Shown: in pieces, positions 61,584 to 64,000 of the stretch
How positions within the stretch are numbered: position 1 is the stretch's first letter
Layout: each line of letters opens with the position of its first letter
Source: Wenzhouxiangellaceae bacterium
GTDB taxonomy: Bacteria; Pseudomonadota; Gammaproteobacteria; Xanthomonadales; Wenzhouxiangellaceae
Reading direction: 5' to 3'
Assembly (NCBI GenBank): GCA_018334995.1
Contig: JAGXKW010000007.1
Span: forward strand, 1 to 64,000
Length of the DNA stretch: 64,000 bases
Position numbers and translations under genes: made by a program
Notes under the pieces: model-generated
The model's input: the letters and a program-made list of their open reading frames with translations, nothing else
The model's database searches: none
What the model was told of the DNA's origin: nothing

Positions 61584-62519
61584 ATGTCGATTTCGGTAAT
61601 CATTCTGGTCGTGTTGCTCGCGCTCGCCGCGATGTGGCATTTCTGGCCGGCACCGCTGGCGCGCCTGTTCCTGTTCCTGGATCGCCGGGCCGGTCGACTG
61701 CGCGCCTGCCGGGTGACTGCCGCCGGCATCGATTGGCACGTTCTCGAAGGCGGACACGGCGAAACGCTCGTCCTGCTGCACGGCTTCAACGGCGACGCCG
61801 ACCATTTCAACCGCGTTGCGCGCCACCTGACCCGGCATTTCCGCATTCTCGCGCCCGATCTGCCCGGGTTCGGCGAAACCGGTTTTTCGGCCAGCGCCGA
61901 CTACCGGATCGAGGCCCAGGCCGATACCGTAGTCAAGTGGATGGATCGGGTCGGCATCCAGCACTGCTACCTGGGCGGCAGTTCCATGGGCGGCTACATT
62001 GCGTGCGCGATCGCGGCGCGCCATCCGGACCGCATTCGCGCTCTCTGGCTGCTGGCGCCCGGCGGCGTGGAGAACGTGCCGCTTTCGCCGCTGTTCCAGG
62101 AAATCGCCGAGGAACGCCACAACCCGCTGGTGATTCGCGACCGCGCCGACTTCCGCCGGCTTACCGATTTCTGCTTTGTCCATCCGCCCTGGATCCCCTC
62201 GCCGCTGGCGCGTTTCCTCGCGGCGCGGGCGGCGACCCAGGCGATGGAGCACCAGCGCGCGTTCGACGCGATCCGCTTCGATTCGGCGACGGCCGAGTCG
62301 CTGGTCGACGGCATGGAGGTCCCGGCCCTGATCGTCTGGGGCCGCTCCGACCAGGTCCTCAACCCGGCCGGCGCACAGGTCCTGGCCGACGGAATGCGCA
62401 ATGCCGAAACGCTGATGTTGCCGGATACAGGCCACTTGCCCATGCTCGAGAAGCCGCGCGTCGTGGCCGAATCCTGGATCAGCTATACCGAACGGCTCGC
62501 CCGGAACCAGGCGGCGTAA
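61584..62519 (+). CDS. Alpha/beta hydrolase, membrane-anchored
   Basis: A 311-aa protein with an N-terminal transmembrane helix (about residues 5-19) and an alpha/beta-hydrolase domain: HGFNGDADHF (oxyanion), GGSSMGGYIACA (nucleophile Ser), a late Asp in VIVWGRSDQVLNP and a catalytic His in TGHLPMLEKP. The N-terminal anchor and Gly-Ser-Ser-Met-Gly nucleophile elbow resemble lipase/esterase or haloperoxidase-like hydrolases of Pseudomonas and related genera. Substrate unknown. Confidence 0.86.
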   Translation: MSISVIILVVLLALAAMWHFWPAPLARLFLFLDRRAGRLRACRVTAAGIDWHVLEGGHGETLVLLHGFNGDADHFNRVARHLTRHFRILAPDLPGFGETGFSASADYRIEAQADTVVKWMDRVGIQHCYLGGSSMGGYIACAIAARHPDRIRALWLLAPGGVENVPLSPLFQEIAEERHNPLVIRDRADFRRLTDFCFVHPPWIPSPLARFLAARAATQAMEHQRAFDAIRFDSATAESLVDGMEVPALIVWGRSDQVLNPAGAQVLADGMRNAETLMLPDTGHLPMLEKPRVVAESWISYTERLARNQAA

Positions 62520-62643
62520 TAAACGGCTGTCTCGGCCGCGATTCGGCTTTCCAACCACCCCGCATCTGGTCCGCGCGGTCGCCGGCAAGCCACCCGCGAC
62601 CGTGCGCTACAATCGGGGTCATCACATCGCTGAGGGAAACGGC

Positions 62644-64000
62644 ATGGCCTTATCGCGCATCTCACCGGCCGACTTGCGCTGGCGCGTCGACCCCAGGAGC
62701 CTCGACGTCGGCGAAGCGTCGCGCACCGCGCATTCGGCCACGCTCGAGCGGCTGGTCGGTTCGCTCAGCCAGGCGATTGCCGACCGCGCCCCCGGCCGCG
62801 GCCACGTATTCGTCCGCGGCCACGCGGCCAGCGACCGCTCGCTTCTGCTCGAGCAGGGCCTCGAGCGCTTGAAGCCGCCGGAACGCGAGCGGCACGACTA
62901 TTGCCTGGTGCACAATTTCGAACAACCCGACCGCCCACGGCTGATCTGCCTGCCGGCCGGCACGGGCCGCAAGTTCCGCAGCGCGATGAACGACATCAGC
63001 CGGTTCATCCGCGACCAGCTGGAAAACGCCCTGCAGGCCCGTCCCATCCGCAACCGCCTGCAGGCCCTGGAAGAGCGATCCGATGCGGAGATGCGGCGGG
63101 TCACCGCGCCGCTGGAGAAAAAACTCAAGCCGCACATGCTGGTGCTGATGCGCGAGGAAGTGGGGCAAATGATGCGCCTGACCGTGCATGTCCAGCAGAC
63201 CGGGAGAGTCATCACCCAGGACGACCTGGCCAATCTGGTCGCCAAGGGCCAGGTCGGCCCCGAAGAATTCGAAAGCATCCGCGCAGTGATCCGGGAAGCC
63301 CAGCCCGAAATCCGCAGGATCACCCAATCGATCAACAAGACCTGGAGTCACGCCCACCGGTTGCGTGCCCGGCTGCTGCGGGCCGAGACGCGCAGGCTCC
63401 TGGCAGACCTCGTCCAGCCGGTCCTGGAACAGTTCGAGCAACCGGAAATCAAGCAGCATGTCGACGCCGTCATCGCCGATGTGCTGGAAAAACGCGTCGA
63501 CAACCCGACCGAGCACCTGGCCGATCCCGAGCTGCTCTATGGGATCAACCTGGTTCACACCGCGAGCGGCGACCCGGAGATACCGGTGATCTACGAGCAG
63601 GTCCCGACGCCACGCAACATCGGCGGGACGATCGATCCGGCCTGGCTCGAAAACCGGCGCTCGGTCGCGTCCTTCCTCGGGGTGAGAGGTGGCAGCCTGC
63701 TGACCGCAAGCGGTGGATTCCTCGTCATCGACGCCGAAGACCTGCTCGGCCACCCGCGCAGCATTTCGCTTCTGCGCAACGCGCTGGCGAACGGCGCAAT
63801 CCATATCGACCCGCCCGCCGAAGCCGCCTCCTCGCCGGCCGTCTCGCTGCGGCCAGCGGCACTGCCGGTCGACGCAAGATTGATCCTGTGCGGGACGCAG
63901 GATCACTGGCAACGCCTGCAGCGCGAACACCCCGAATTCGTCGGCCTGTTCGCCGCGCCCATCGACATCCCGGATTCGATCACGCGCAATGCCGCCGGCA
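62644..64000 (+). CDS. Lon-family ATP-dependent protease with AAA_32-like domain (3' partial)
   Basis: The frame runs off the window after about 452 codons. It opens with LRWRVDPRSLDVGEASR, typical of AAA_32/Lon-related proteins, then YCLVHNFEQPDRPRLICLPA and a long coiled-coil insertion, then GGFLVIDAEDLL as a Walker-B-like element. The Walker-A position reads GHVFVRGHAASDR, without the usual GxxGxGK. The S16 protease domain, if present, lies beyond the window. The ATG at 62644 has GAGGG upstream. Confidence 0.82.
   Translation, partial: MALSRISPADLRWRVDPRSLDVGEASRTAHSATLERLVGSLSQAIADRAPGRGHVFVRGHAASDRSLLLEQGLERLKPPERERHDYCLVHNFEQPDRPRLICLPAGTGRKFRSAMNDISRFIRDQLENALQARPIRNRLQALEERSDAEMRRVTAPLEKKLKPHMLVLMREEVGQMMRLTVHVQQTGRVITQDDLANLVAKGQVGPEEFESIRAVIREAQPEIRRITQSINKTWSHAHRLRARLLRAETRRLLADLVQPVLEQFEQPEIKQHVDAVIADVLEKRVDNPTEHLADPELLYGINLVHTASGDPEIPVIYEQVPTPRNIGGTIDPAWLENRRSVASFLGVRGGSLLTASGGFLVIDAEDLLGHPRSISLLRNALANGAIHIDPPAEAASSPAVSLRPAALPVDARLILCGTQDHWQRLQREHPEFVGLFAAPIDIPDSITRNAAG

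Noticed and set aside
62662-63930. A 422-codon minus-strand frame at the window end
   Set aside because: The plus strand translates as a Lon-family protein from a start with a Shine-Dalgarno; the minus frame is its shadow.

Overview
The window is GC-rich, densely packed bacterial chromosome with no rRNA, phage or CRISPR array. Gene families and gene order point to a gammaproteobacterium of the Xanthomonadales (Lysobacterales) / Wenzhouxiangella type. The main reasons are the conserved block asd-fimV-truA-trpF-trpB-trpA-accD-folC-dedD-cvpA-purF, a MurD2/MurL pair of the kind described in Xanthomonas, an Oar-type TonB-dependent receptor, and an NAD-type isocitrate dehydrogenase. The taxonomic placement is an inference; the block and the families are read directly from the sequence.

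Layout. 1-5.9 kb: a truncated ferredoxin-NADP reductase, an MtfA peptidase, a minus-strand FKBP/DUF1289/Nudix group, then a phage-shock operon (pspA-pspB-pspC plus a small membrane protein) behind a near-consensus sigma-54 promoter, and an enoyl-CoA hydratase. 5.9-11.3 kb: a gene-poor stretch with a possible decayed gene, then rmlB-rmlC-rmlD-manC and a DUF1684 lipoprotein on the minus strand (nucleotide-sugar supply; rmlA is absent). 11.3-20.8 kb: ssb, divergent ispB, then murD2-murL with an AI-2E/PerM permease, an outer-membrane barrel protein, NAD-isocitrate dehydrogenase, glutaredoxin, and a sulfur-relay pair (a DsrC/TusE protein and a TusD-TusC fusion). 21-28 kb: BepA-type M48 protease, then phoB-ppk-ppx-epmA on the plus strand, with a candidate Pho box ahead of phoB. 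28-31 kb: a small membrane protein, a GNAT/VanY fusion and a photolyase. 31-46 kb: the conserved minus-strand housekeeping block (purines, folate, fatty acids, tryptophan, pseudouridine, FimV, aspartate semialdehyde, chorismate), ended by an intergenic element with terminal inverted repeats. 46-54 kb: prmB, a SCO copper chaperone with phosphatidylserine decarboxylase, PpnN, and a large Oar-like receptor with a strong terminator. 54-64 kb: tRNA-Pro(CGG), PepQ, cysS-sufE, an OmpA-like porin, a DksA with a two-cysteine finger, yidD, a queuosine-precursor transporter, a PhyH dioxygenase, an alpha/beta hydrolase and a Lon-family protease cut by the window end.

Functional themes. Envelope stress and biogenesis (Psp, BepA, OmpA, MurD2/MurL, Psd, FimV), phosphate/polyphosphate metabolism (phoB-ppk-ppx) and translation or tRNA modification (TusDC/TusE, TruA, EpmA, PrmB, YhhQ) recur. 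Many neighbours overlap by 1-16 nt (ATGA, TTGA and TGATG junctions), indicating translational coupling. Four genes have a -10 hexamer exactly 7 nt before an ATG and no Shine-Dalgarno, which suggests leaderless mRNAs.
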